Positions 1 to 7,750 of a stretch of DNA of 64,000 bases are shown in pieces. The position numbers were made by a program, and so were the translations under genes. This DNA comes from Sphingobium xenophagum NBRC 107872. Lineage in GTDB: Bacteria > Pseudomonadota > Alphaproteobacteria > Sphingomonadales > Sphingomonadaceae. The notes beneath the pieces are model-generated. The model searched no databases. It saw nothing but the letters and a program-made list of their open reading frames with translations, and had not been told where the DNA came from. Location: the NCBI RefSeq assembly GCF_000367345.1, contig NZ_BARE01000028.1:1-64000 (forward strand), in the 5' to 3' direction. The stretch's first letter is position 1. Each line of letters opens with the position of its first letter.

Positions 1-56
1 CCGCCAATATCACGGGCGCGAATATGAGCATTGACGGCGGATGGACGGCGCAATGA
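1..56 (+). CDS. SDR-family dehydrogenase, C-terminal fragment
   Basis: Only the last 17 codons are inside the window. They read ANITGANMSIDGGWTAQ followed by TGA. The pattern ITGxxxSIDGGW is the usual C-terminal strand of short-chain dehydrogenases/reductases, and the ending DGGWTAQ is typical of 3-hydroxybutyrate dehydrogenases. The specific substrate is an inference from this short tail. The gene begins upstream of the window, so nothing can be said about its cofactor site or operon. Confidence 0.7.
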   Translation, partial: ANITGANMSIDGGWTAQ

Positions 57-75
57 CGCGCCGCCCGGCCTGACA

Positions 76-360
76 TCAGGCCGGGCCAGCCTCCAGCCGG
101 CGCAGCACCGCTTGCAGACCCTCCTCGCTCGCCGTCGCCAGCGGCAGCGGGCGGTCGGCCATGCCGTCATGCTGGCTGTTGAGGAACAGGATCGCGGCAG
201 GCGCGCCCAGTTTCTCGATCGCGATCCGGGTGACGCGGCCCTGTCGTTCGGCTTCCGCCGGGGACAGGCGCACGGCATTGTGCGGCGTGAAGCGCCGACC
301 CGGCGATGTGCGGTTGGAAGCGGGCGCTGGCGCGGACTGATCGGGTGTATCGTTCGCCAT
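76..360 (-). CDS. Small protein with ParS/MbcA/Xre antitoxin-like C-terminal domain
   Basis: This is a 94-residue protein. Its disordered N-terminus is rich in Pro, Ala and Ser. Residues about 45-92 resemble the DUF2384 (MbcA/ParS/Xre toxin-binding) fold: a helix ending in LGAPAAILFLNSQ, then RPLPLATASEEGLQAVLRRLEAG. That family normally reads FLNxPxxxLxGRxPLxLxxTxEG. No helix-turn-helix precedes it and no RES-domain toxin is next to it, so a toxin-antitoxin role is not supported by context. It is the last of three small same-strand genes and starts 3 bp after the preceding stop. A conserved sphingomonad protein of unknown function is the cautious call. Confidence 0.6.
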   Translation of the reverse strand: MANDTPDQSAPAPASNRTSPGRRFTPHNAVRLSPAEAERQGRVTRIAIEKLGAPAAILFLNSQHDGMADRPLPLATASEEGLQAVLRRLEAGPA

Positions 361-363
361 CGT

Positions 364-492
364 TCAGCTTTTCAACGTCACGATGCCGACCGGGCCGGGC
401 TTGGTAGACGGGTTGGACGCATTGGCCTTGGGCGGTTTTCCCGCCTTGGGCTTGCGGATTTCCCGGTTCGATTTCTTCTGACCCTTGGCCAT
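364..492 (-). CDS. Small basic hypothetical protein, 42 aa
   Basis: A 42-residue reading frame starts MAKGQKKSNREIRKPKAGK and ends VGIVTLKS. It is strongly basic, with 11 Lys or Arg among the first 23 residues and Pro-Lys repeats, and has no membrane segment. It lies tightly between two other minus-strand genes (3 bp to the next start, 32 bp from the previous stop), which supports a real operon member. The composition suggests an RNA- or ribosome-associated peptide, but that is inference only. Confidence 0.6.
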   Translation of the reverse strand: MAKGQKKSNREIRKPKAGKPPKANASNPSTKPGPVGIVTLKS

Positions 493-524
493 GATCTGGA
501 TCTTTCCGCTATGTGAGAGGGAGG

Positions 525-773
525 TCAGCGCGCCGCGTTCAACGCGGCTTCGGCGTCATCTTCAGCGCGAAATTCGGCGGCGATCGCCTCATCCTCCGTC
601 GTGATCGTGCGCGTCGCGCGGCGACGTTCGGCGCTCGCAGCCAGCTTGGCTTCCCGGCCCCAGGCATTGGCAGCGGCCAGCGCAACGCCACGGGCGTTGG
701 GCAGGGTTTCGGACAGGGAACGGGCGTGATGGATCGACTGCTGGGCAAGGCAGAAGGCGGATGTCTGGGCCAT
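525..773 (-). CDS. Hypothetical protein, 82 aa, alanine-rich helical
   Basis: The start at 773 (MAQTSAFCLAQQ) is chosen because AAGGAG lies 8 bp upstream; the frame is open to 887 but nothing there looks like a better start. The protein is Ala/Glu/Arg-rich and probably helical from residue 10 onward, with no signal peptide or membrane segment. It begins the three-gene minus-strand set 773-76. I do not recognise the family. The function is unknown. Confidence 0.55.
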   Translation of the reverse strand: MAQTSAFCLAQQSIHHARSLSETLPNARGVALAAANAWGREAKLAASAERRRATRTITTEDEAIAAEFRAEDDAEAALNAAR

Positions 774-1034
774 GGAGCAGGCTCCTTTGCGCGAGGGATC
801 GGGATAGCAGGGCAGCAGGATGCGCTTCGTCGGACGCGCGCGGATCAAGCATGTCGCAGGAGGATGGACGATCATCGCGCCACGCAATGCGGCGGATCGT
901 TCCTTTCACTTGTGAAATAGTATCGACGGCACGGGTTTACAAGGGCCGCCGCTTTTTCGGCATTTGGCACGCAGCCCCCCTTTCACCGGCCTGAAATCGC
1001 CTTATGCTGCGGGCAGCCAAGGGAGACTTTCATC

Positions 1035-2396
1035 ATGCGCCATGCGCTCGCAGCCATATTGGCCGTCGCCAGCTTCACCTCCATCGCGATCGCCCAGACC
1101 GATCCGGCAACGCCGCCGACAGCCCCGGCGGAAACGCCGCAAAGCGCGATCGGCGCGACCATAGCGAAGGATATGGAAGGGCTGATGGCGCTCTATCGCG
1201 ACCTCCATGCCAATCCCGAATTGTCGGAACAGGAAGTCAATACCGCCGCGAAGCTCGCAAAGCGGCTGAAAGCGTTGAAGTTCGACGTGACCGACAAGGT
1301 CGGCGGCACGGGCGTGGTTGCGGTGATGAAGAACGGGTCCGGCCCGGTGCTGCTGATCCGGGCGGATATGGACGCATTGCCGGTCGTCGAACAGACCGGG
1401 CTGCCCTTCGCGTCGAAAGTGCGTACCAAGACGCCCGAAGGCGTTGAAACGGGCGTCATGCATGCCTGCGGCCATGACACGCATATGACCGCCTTTATCG
1501 AAACGGCCAAGCTGCTGGCGGCGGCCAAGGATGAGTGGAAAGGCACGCTGGTGATGATCCTCCAGCCTGCCGAGGAAGTCGGGCGCGGCGCGCGGCTGAT
1601 GCTGGAGGACGGGCTTTATACCCGCTTCCCCAAGCCGACCCACGCCATCGCCTTTCACGACGCGGCCAATCTGGAGGCGGGCAAGATCGGCTATACGCCC
1701 GGCTATGCGCTGGCCAATGTCGACAGCGTGGACATATTGGTGCGGGGTGTGGGCGGCCATGGCGCCTATCCGCAAACGACCAAAGACCCGATCGTGCTGG
1801 GATCGCGGATCGTGGGGACGCTCCAGACGCTGGTGAGCCGGGAGCAGGAGCCATCCGACCCGGCGGTCGTGACGGTGGGCAGTTTCCAGGGCGGGGCCAA
1901 GCATAATATCATCCCTGACGAAGCGAAATTGCTGCTGACGATCCGCAGCTATTCGGACGAGACGCGGGCCAGGCTGATCGACGGGATCAAGCGCATTTCG
2001 CGCGGCGAAGCGATCGCGGCCGGGGTGCCGGACGACCGGATGCCGGTGGTGACGGTGAAGGACGAATTCACCCCCTCCACCTACAACCCGCCCGAATTTG
2101 CCGAACAGATGGCAGGCGTTCTGAAAGGGCATTTCCCCGAAGGCCGGGTGGTCAAGACCCAGGCGGTGATGGGCGGCGAGGATTTCGGCCGCTTCTATCG
2201 CGCGGACAAGAGCATCCACAGCTTCATCTTCTGGGTCGGCGGCGTGCCTGCGGACAAGATGGCGGCGGCACAGGCGGGCCAGGCTCCCCTTCCCTCGCTC
2301 CACAGCCCTTTCTGGGCGCCGCAAGCCGACGCGGTAATCGCAACAGCGAGCGAAGCTATGACGGTGCTGGCGCTGGATATATTGAAGAAGGAATAG
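1035..2396 (+). CDS. Exported M20-family amidohydrolase/peptidase
   Basis: This 453-residue protein has a signal peptide (about residues 1-20, ending IAIAQ), so it should act in the periplasm. The M20 metal-site motifs are present: ADMDALP (110-116), HACGHDTH (143-150, with Cys145 and His147 as ligands) and PAEE (178-181). Later come GGHGAYP and GGEDF, and a late SLHSP. This pattern belongs to the amidohydrolase subgroup (hippurate, N-acyl-amino-acid or indole-acetyl-amino-acid hydrolases), which hydrolyses N-acyl amino acids using two metal ions. AAGGGAGA lies upstream of the ATG. The exact substrate cannot be read from the sequence. It is convergent with the nucleotidyltransferase, only 5 bp apart. 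Confidence 0.9.
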   Translation: MRHALAAILAVASFTSIAIAQTDPATPPTAPAETPQSAIGATIAKDMEGLMALYRDLHANPELSEQEVNTAAKLAKRLKALKFDVTDKVGGTGVVAVMKNGSGPVLLIRADMDALPVVEQTGLPFASKVRTKTPEGVETGVMHACGHDTHMTAFIETAKLLAAAKDEWKGTLVMILQPAEEVGRGARLMLEDGLYTRFPKPTHAIAFHDAANLEAGKIGYTPGYALANVDSVDILVRGVGGHGAYPQTTKDPIVLGSRIVGTLQTLVSREQEPSDPAVVTVGSFQGGAKHNIIPDEAKLLLTIRSYSDETRARLIDGIKRISRGEAIAAGVPDDRMPVVTVKDEFTPSTYNPPEFAEQMAGVLKGHFPEGRVVKTQAVMGGEDFGRFYRADKSIHSFIFWVGGVPADKMAAAQAGQAPLPSLHSPFWAPQADAVIATASEAMTVLALDILKKE

Positions 2397-2401
2397 GCTT
2401 C

Positions 2402-3391
2402 CTATTGCGGCCGATGCCCCTTGCGCCATTTGGTCCACAGGTGCCGGGCCAGCATCAAGGGCGGCATTCTTATCCAGTGGGAGCGCAGGAAGAAGGCGAA
2501 CACCAGCGCCTTGCGGGTCTCGCGGCCCCAGCCGTCGCGGGCCAGCAGCCGGGCGCGGATCAGGCGATCCCACAGTGTCAGGCGCGCGCCGGGGCCGTAG
2601 AACGCGGCGGCCAGCCGCTGCGCTTGGCGGACATGGGGCGTCAGGCCATGGCGCGCGGCGCGGCTCGCCAATATGTCCGGGTCAGTGTCGGCCAGCAGAT
2701 GATGGATGTCCCACAGGTTGCGCAGCCCGCCCTGCAAATCGCCATCGGCCAGCATATGGGCGACGGCATGGACGACCCGATCTTCGGGGGACAGGACGAA
2801 AAGGCCATCATCCACAGGCACGGCGTCGGCGATCATCGCGGCGGCATCGGGGGTCTGGCGCGCGGTCAGCGGCAATATCGTGTGATGCACGTCGATCATC
2901 CGGTCGCGCGTCGCGTGGATCATCGGCGGGAGCTCGTGCATCCATTGGCGATAATAGGCATCGTCATAGGGATCATCCTTCACCCATTCCCAGCCCGCCG
3001 CGATCAGCGCCTGTTCGACCGCCGCCATCGCCTCGACCGGCACGAGGATGTCGAGATCGCCGATGAAGCGGCCCTGCCCGGCCTTCAACCCGGCGGCGGC
3101 ATAGGCCGTGCCCTTGAGCAGGACGACACGCACGCCCAGATCCCCAAGCGCCTGCGCCGCGCGGTCAGCCTCCCATAGCGCCTGCCGCGCTTCGCGAGCG
3201 GCATCCAGCCGCGCATCGGACAGGATCGGCGTGAGCGCTGGGGGCACCGTCACCCCGTCAAGCCGAAACGCCAGCGTCCCGATCAGCCGTTCGGCACGCG
3301 CGGCGGCGATCAGGCCGTTCCAGCCGGATGCGTCCAGCCCGGCGACGGACGCAGGATCACGCAGCGCGCGCACCAGCAGCGCGGCGCTCAT
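2402..3391 (-). CDS. Nucleotidyltransferase family protein (NTP_transf_5-like) of an HprK-related kinase operon
   Basis: This 329-residue protein carries the hallmarks of the uncharacterised NTP_transf_5 family: LLKGTAYAA, then a metal site in GDLDILV (paired Asp), then DVHHTI and NLWDIHHLL. The start at 3391 is chosen because its ATG overlaps the kinase stop as ATGA, implying translational coupling. Related proteins occur beside HPr-kinase-like enzymes, including those in some lasso-peptide clusters, where they are thought to act on phosphorylated peptides. Here it is the third gene after the PqqD-like protein and the kinase. The substrate is unknown; transfer of a nucleotidyl or phosphoryl group to a protein or peptide is inference. 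Confidence 0.8.
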   Translation of the reverse strand: MSAALLVRALRDPASVAGLDASGWNGLIAAARAERLIGTLAFRLDGVTVPPALTPILSDARLDAAREARQALWEADRAAQALGDLGVRVVLLKGTAYAAAGLKAGQGRFIGDLDILVPVEAMAAVEQALIAAGWEWVKDDPYDDAYYRQWMHELPPMIHATRDRMIDVHHTILPLTARQTPDAAAMIADAVPVDDGLFVLSPEDRVVHAVAHMLADGDLQGGLRNLWDIHHLLADTDPDILASRAARHGLTPHVRQAQRLAAAFYGPGARLTLWDRLIRARLLARDGWGRETRKALVFAFFLRSHWIRMPPLMLARHLWTKWRKGHRPQ

Positions 3392-4251
3392 GCCATCTCC
3401 TCCCACAGCCGTTCGACCATGGCGATGGCGTCCTCACCCGTGGGGAAGTCGATCGCGCGGGCGGGAACATCGCGCACGAACCGGGTCAGCGCCGTGAAAG
3501 CCGGTTCGCCCAACGCGACATAATTGGTCGAGGCTTGCGTCAGGCGCATGAAAATTTCCGCCTGGCCAACGGCGCGCATGTCGGCGGCGTGGCCGAAGCG
3601 GGGGAAAAGCAGCAGTGCGGGCATCGCCCCCTGCCCCATGCGCGCGACCGCATCATGGCGCGGGACCATATGGCGAATGTCGCCCTTGGCCGTGGCGGCG
3701 AGCAGCGGTCCCATGCGCCCCTCCCCGACTTGGCCCGCCACCACGTCGATCGCGCGATTCTTGAGGCTGACGAGGCGGGGAAAGGGCAGGATCGCGCCGC
3801 TATCAAGGTCCAGCAAGGCAAATTCATCGCCCATGAAGCGCCAGCCACGTTCGCCAAGCAGGGCCGCGAGGGTCGATTTACCGGAGCCGGACTCGCCGGT
3901 CATCACCAGCACGCGACCATCTTTTTCGACGCTGGAGGCATGAAGCAGCAGATGCCGCCGCCAGCCCAGCGCCATTTGCAGGTTCATCCCCATCTCCGCC
4001 GCGAGCAGGCCATGGGACAGGCTCATCGGCGCGGCATCGGCCAGGCCATGGTCGCCGGTGATGAAAATGGACGGACGGATGAAGCGGCGCACAAGGCTGG
4101 TCGGCTGGAGCCGGACGGTGAAATCGGCGACGGCGTCGGAAGGTTGCGGATAGGCGGCGTAGAGGCTGGCCAGTTGCGCAACTGGCGCGGGCCAGGCGGA
4201 GCCGATGCGGAAGGTCGCCGGGCCAATGCGCAGCGTCAGATGGTGCCTCAT
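3388..4251 (-). CDS. HprK-related kinase A
   Basis: This 287-residue protein resembles the catalytic domain of HPr serine kinase. LLLHASSVEKDG (101-112) leads into a P-loop GESGSGKST (119-127), followed by GWRFMGDEFALLDLD (136-150), the region equivalent to the HprK metal-binding strand. It lacks the N-terminal domain of classical HprK and matches the 'HprK-related kinase A' group. Its start overlaps the PqqD-like stop, and its stop overlaps the nucleotidyltransferase start, both as ATGA. No HPr or PTS enzyme is visible here, so the phosphoacceptor is probably not HPr. A peptide or protein substrate presented by the PqqD-like partner is the favoured inference. Confidence 0.82.
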   Translation of the reverse strand: MRHHLTLRIGPATFRIGSAWPAPVAQLASLYAAYPQPSDAVADFTVRLQPTSLVRRFIRPSIFITGDHGLADAAPMSLSHGLLAAEMGMNLQMALGWRRHLLLHASSVEKDGRVLVMTGESGSGKSTLAALLGERGWRFMGDEFALLDLDSGAILPFPRLVSLKNRAIDVVAGQVGEGRMGPLLAATAKGDIRHMVPRHDAVARMGQGAMPALLLFPRFGHAADMRAVGQAEIFMRLTQASTNYVALGEPAFTALTRFVRDVPARAIDFPTGEDAIAMVERLWEEMA

Positions 4252-4535
4252 GCCGGGCGTACCAGGCCGAGCGCCACCAGCGCGTCGAGATGGGCGGCGA
4301 TTTCGTCCATCGCTTCGTCTGCCGGGCCAAGGTCGAAGCTGCGGGCCAGCCGGTCGTGGATCTGCGCCACGCTGGCCGGGCCGCCATCAACCAGTTGATC
4401 GAGAATTTCGGGGACCGGGCTGATCACCATATGGGTCTGACCCGACCGGGGATGATAGAGCAGGACGATGTCGTCGAGCGCGCAGGCAGTCACCGCGTCC
4501 GCACCGTCCCGCCGATAGAGTTTCGTCGCTGTCAC
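4248..4535 (-). CDS. PqqD-like protein of the HprK-related kinase system
   Basis: This 95-residue protein has the size and pattern of PqqD/RiPP-recognition-element proteins: an early VLLYHPRSGQTHMVISPVPEILDQLVDGG segment (strands and first helix), then the helical FDLGPADEAMDEIAAHLDALVALGLV typical of the winged-helix C-terminus. Such proteins bind a leader peptide and hand it to a modifying enzyme. It heads the coupled trio and overlaps the kinase start by 4 bp. No radical-SAM enzyme or cyclase is near. The presumed client is unknown, with the Tat protein upstream as one candidate. Confidence 0.8.
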   Translation of the reverse strand: MTATKLYRRDGADAVTACALDDIVLLYHPRSGQTHMVISPVPEILDQLVDGGPASVAQIHDRLARSFDLGPADEAMDEIAAHLDALVALGLVRPA

Positions 4536-4570
4536 TCTCTGCTACCCCATAAGCAGCGCCCTGCTCCGGC

Positions 4571-4689
4571 GCTATTGCATATGGTGCCACCACATGCCCG
4601 TCATGCTGAACTTGTTTCAGCATCCATTTCTCGTCCCAAACAACTGCTTGATCTGGTGAAATGGACCCTGAAACAAGTTCAGGGTGACG
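4571..4689. repeat. Dispersed inverted repeat (family B), copy 1
   Basis: Two imperfect arms face each other. Each contains its own small palindrome around CTGAACTTGTTTCAG: CATGCTGAACTTGTTTCAGC at 4602-4621 and CCCTGAAACAAGTTCAGGG at 4666-4684. The main core is 4599-4689, and a related terminal arm (GCTATTGCATATGG) lies at 4571-4584. A second copy is at 30271-30435. It fills the gap between the Tat-protein gene and the PqqD-like gene, where no coding frame is convincing. It resembles REP-like elements of Sphingomonadaceae. Confidence 0.75.
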
Positions 4690-4752
4690 ATGAAGGAGAT
4701 GTTGGCCTCACATACATCCGCCCTGCCCTAACGCAGAGGGGTAGCCAAGTGC

Positions 4753-5193
4753 CTAACGCGGCATCTGAAGCGAGGCGTAGCAGGTGAAGCCGCTGGTGCC
4801 GGACTGAAGGCGGCGGATATAGTTGAGATAGGCCTGATTCTGCTGATAGCTGGTGCCGGGCAGCGGGCGTCCCCGCAAGGCTTGCTTGACCTGTTCGCCG
4901 GTGAAGGGGCGGCCCGCGCCGGGAAAGGCGCCGGGCGTCCCGGCGGGGACGAGTTGGCCATTGGGGGCGATCAGATTGCCCGCCCGGCCGGCATCCGGCA
5001 CGGGTATCGTGCAGTTGAGGACCGAGGCGGCAGTATTGGCCAGCGCCGGGCGGATCGACACGATCGCGGACGCCGCCGCTGCGCCACCCATCAACAACTG
5101 GCGACGCGAAGGCACGGCCAGATCGGGCGTGTCGGCCTGTGCAGCCATATCGCGCTGCTGGTCATCATCCTGTCCGGTCATCGGCTCGCTCAT
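4753..5193 (-). CDS. Tat-exported small protein, unknown function
   Basis: The frame is open from 5256; I place the start at 5193 (MSEPMTGQ, 146 aa), where AGGA sits 4 bp upstream. A twin-arginine signal is clear: PSRRQLLMGGAAAASAIVSI at about residues 28-47, with probable cleavage after ALA (residue 52). The mature part is about 94 residues, rich in Pro and Gly, with two Cys (61 and 138) that could pair, and ends TSGFTCYASLQMPR. I do not recognise a catalytic domain. It precedes the PqqD/kinase/nucleotidyltransferase genes on the same strand, so it is a candidate client or partner of that system. Expression as one unit is uncertain because a repeat lies between. Confidence 0.7.
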   Translation of the reverse strand: MSEPMTGQDDDQQRDMAAQADTPDLAVPSRRQLLMGGAAAASAIVSIRPALANTAASVLNCTIPVPDAGRAGNLIAPNGQLVPAGTPGAFPGAGRPFTGEQVKQALRGRPLPGTSYQQNQAYLNYIRRLQSGTSGFTCYASLQMPR

Positions 5194-5291
5194 CTGATCC
5201 TGGTCCGCTATCGGGCTTGCCAAAGCGTCATGATTACACGCTATTGGGCCAGACATCGCAGCAAATGCGCGACAAATCCAGTGCGGTAACC

Positions 5292-6545
5292 ATGAATCGA
5301 CTCAGTCCTTCCCAGATCATCGCCTCCTTCGCCGTCCTGCTGCTGAGCACGGGCGCTGCCCTGATGATGGGCGCATCCCCCTTTGCCGTCATGCTGCCGG
5401 TGCTGGCGGGCGTGATCGTCCTGGCCATTACCGCCGAAGCCGGTACGCCGCGGCGCGACGTACCGAAAGTGACGCTGGACGAGCCGGACCTGATCGACCA
5501 TCCCGATTTCGCGAGCCTGCTGGAGGGGATTTCCGATCCGCTGATGCTGGTGGAGCGCGGGCGGATCGCACGGGTCAACCGGGCGGCGCAACGCCTGCTG
5601 GGCGCGCATATCGAGGGAGAGGATGCGCGCATCGCCATCCGCCATCCCGCCGCGGCCGAACGACTGGCGAGCCTTGCCCCGCTGGCCGAACCGTTCATGA
5701 TCGAACTGGTCGGGCTGGGCACGCGCGAGCAGCGCTGGCAGATGCGGGTCGCGCCGGTGGGCGCGGTGGCGGACATGCGCCGCCTGGTGCATCTGGTCGA
5801 CCATAGCGGCACCCATGCCGCCGAACGGATGCGGGTCGATTTCGTCGCCAATGCCAGCCATGAACTGCGCACGCCGCTGGCCGGGATATTGGGCTTTATC
5901 GAAACGCTGGCCGATCCCGAACTGGGCAAGGATGACGAAACCCGGCAGCGCTTCCTGAAAATCATGGATGGCGAAGCGCGGCGGATGCAGCGACTGGTCG
6001 ATGACCTGATCTCGCTGTCGCGGATCGAGGCGGAGAAATATCGCGCGCCCGCGGACGCGGTCGATCTGGGCGAACTGGTCGCCGAAGCGGTCAACGTGTT
6101 CCGATCCAGCCATGGCGAGCGTGGCCGCGAGGTGGAGATGGATGTCGCGCCGGGCCGGCAGGCGGTGCAGGGCGATCGGGCGCAGCTGTCGCAGCTGCTG
6201 CACAATCTGATCGGCAATTCGGTCAAATATGGCCGCCCCGGCACGCCGATCCGGGTGACGCTGAGCGAAGGCGGCAGCCGCATGTGCCGCCTGTCCGTAG
6301 CCGACGAAGGGGAAGGCATAGGCCCGGACCATCTGCCGCGCCTGACCGAGCGCTTCTACCGCGTCGATTCAGGGCGCAGCCGGGCGATGGGCGGCACCGG
6401 GCTGGGGCTGGCGATCGTCAAACATATTGTCGAACGGCATCGCGGACGGCTGGACGTAGCGAGCGTTTTGGGCAAGGGAACGACCGTGACCGTGCTGCTG
6501 CCGCTGATGAACGAGGCGGAAGCCGGGCAGGTTTGCCCAAAATAG
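5292..6545 (+). CDS. phoR: Phosphate regulon sensor histidine kinase PhoR
   Basis: This 417-residue inner-membrane kinase has two N-terminal membrane helices (about 8-27 and 31-48), a PAS-like region (about 70-170), the H-box FVANASHELRTPLAG with His190, and an ATPase domain with N-box HNLIGNSVKYG, DEGEGIG and GGTGLGLAIV. It autophosphorylates and passes phosphate to PhoB, under control of Pst and PhoU. The start at 5292 gives the expected membrane anchor. It lies directly upstream of pstS with the Pho box between, an order usual in alphaproteobacteria, which supports PhoR over other kinases. Its own gene is divergent from the Tat-protein gene. Confidence 0.93.
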   Translation: MNRLSPSQIIASFAVLLLSTGAALMMGASPFAVMLPVLAGVIVLAITAEAGTPRRDVPKVTLDEPDLIDHPDFASLLEGISDPLMLVERGRIARVNRAAQRLLGAHIEGEDARIAIRHPAAAERLASLAPLAEPFMIELVGLGTREQRWQMRVAPVGAVADMRRLVHLVDHSGTHAAERMRVDFVANASHELRTPLAGILGFIETLADPELGKDDETRQRFLKIMDGEARRMQRLVDDLISLSRIEAEKYRAPADAVDLGELVAEAVNVFRSSHGERGREVEMDVAPGRQAVQGDRAQLSQLLHNLIGNSVKYGRPGTPIRVTLSEGGSRMCRLSVADEGEGIGPDHLPRLTERFYRVDSGRSRAMGGTGLGLAIVKHIVERHRGRLDVASVLGKGTTVTVLLPLMNEAEAGQVCPK

Positions 6546-6572
6546 CGATCCTGTCATCATCGCCTTTTGCGA

Positions 6573-6600
6573 TGTCATCAAACTGCAACCTGAATGTCAC
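6573..6600 (+). promoter_or_regulatory. Pho box upstream of pstS
   Basis: Three half-site-like hexamers recur every 11 bp: TGTCAT (6573), TGCAAC (6584) and TGTCAC (6595). This 11-bp phasing with TGTCA cores is the known form of PhoB sites. A further CTGTCAT at 6551 is out of phase by one base. A TATAGC hexamer at 6622-6627 could be the -10 of the PhoB-dependent promoter. PhoB binding is inferred from the pattern and from the downstream pst genes. Confidence 0.75.
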
Positions 6601-6683
6601 AATGCCGCGATGGAGCGGCCCTATAGCGCCGGTCAAAAGGGGCAGCGAACAGCGAATCGCGGCCTTTCATAATGGAGGTTTCC

Positions 6684-7742
6684 GTGCATAAATTCACCCT
6701 GTTCGCCGCAACGGCATTGAGCGTCATTTCCCTGTCCGCCTGCGGCGACCAGAGCGGCAGCGGCGGCGCGGGCCAGACCCGCGACCAGATTCGCGCGGTC
6801 GGATCGTCGACTGTCTATCCCTTCGCGACGGCGGTTGCCGAACTGTTCGTTCAGGGCAATCCCGGCATGAAGTCGCCGATCATCGAATCGACCGGCACTG
6901 GCGGCGGCATGAAGCTGTTCTGCGCCGGCGTCGGCGCCCAGCATCCCGACATTGCCGATGCATCGCGCCGGATGAAGAAATCCGAATTCGACATGTGTGC
7001 GACCAATGGGGTCAAGAACATCATCGAAGTGCAGGTCGGCGTCGACGGCCTGGCCTTTGCCGAAGCCAAAAATGGCCCCGGCTACAAGCTGACGCCAAAA
7101 ATCGTCTATGAGGCGCTGGCGGCCAATCCCTATGGCAAGGGCCCGAACAAGGCGCAGACCTGGAAGGATGTCGATCCCAGCCTGCCCGCCATCGCGATTT
7201 CGGTCTTCGGTCCTCCGTCCACCAGCGGCACGCGCGATTCGCTGGCGGAACTGATCCTGGAAAAAGGTTGCCAGTCCGACCCGGCGATGAAGGAACTGAA
7301 AGAGAAGAACGAGGACGATTATAAGGCGACCTGCACCCGCGTCCGTGAGGACGGCAAATATGTCGATTCGGGCGAGAATGACAATCTGATCGTCCAGAAA
7401 CTGGGCGCGAACCCCAATGCGGTCGGCATATTCGGCTACAGTTTCCTGGAAGAGAATAAGGACACGCTCAAGGATGTGCCGATCAACGGCATCCAGGCGA
7501 CCTATGAAACGGTCTCGACCGGCCAGTATCCAGGTGCGCGTCCGCTCTATATCTACGTGAAGAAGGCGCATATTGCGGCCATTCCGGGGCTGCAAAACTA
7601 TCTCAACACCTTCGCCGCCAACTGGGCGCCCGATGGCGCCCTCACCAAGCGCGGCATGGTCGCGGCCCCCGAAGATGTCCGCAAGGCCAGCGCCGAAACG
7701 ATCAAGGCGCTGACCGTGCTTGACGGCTCCAAGCTGAAGTAA
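6684..7742 (+). CDS. pstS: Phosphate ABC transporter substrate-binding lipoprotein PstS
   Basis: I choose the GTG at 6684 because GGAGG ends 5 bp upstream; an in-frame ATG at 6672 would place that ribosome site inside the gene. The 352-residue product has a lipobox ending SLSAC (Cys20), so it is a periplasm-facing lipoprotein. The phosphate-binding pattern is present: AVGSSTVYPF near residue 37 and STGTGGGMKLFC near residue 70, plus PSTSGTRD later. It binds phosphate and delivers it to PstCA. It is the first gene after the Pho box and should be strongly phosphate-regulated. Confidence 0.92.
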   Translation: MHKFTLFAATALSVISLSACGDQSGSGGAGQTRDQIRAVGSSTVYPFATAVAELFVQGNPGMKSPIIESTGTGGGMKLFCAGVGAQHPDIADASRRMKKSEFDMCATNGVKNIIEVQVGVDGLAFAEAKNGPGYKLTPKIVYEALAANPYGKGPNKAQTWKDVDPSLPAIAISVFGPPSTSGTRDSLAELILEKGCQSDPAMKELKEKNEDDYKATCTRVREDGKYVDSGENDNLIVQKLGANPNAVGIFGYSFLEENKDTLKDVPINGIQATYETVSTGQYPGARPLYIYVKKAHIAAIPGLQNYLNTFAANWAPDGALTKRGMVAAPEDVRKASAETIKALTVLDGSKLK

Positions 7743-7750
7743 GGGCCATA

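Noticed and set aside
76..492. A toxin-antitoxin pair
   Set aside because: The 94-aa protein has an antitoxin-like domain, but the neighbouring 42-aa protein is a short basic peptide with no RES or other toxin features.
2402..5193. A lasso-peptide biosynthetic cluster
   Set aside because: The kinase and nucleotidyltransferase are reminiscent of some lasso clusters, but no asparagine-synthetase-like cyclase, transglutaminase-like protease or short precursor with the usual leader is present.
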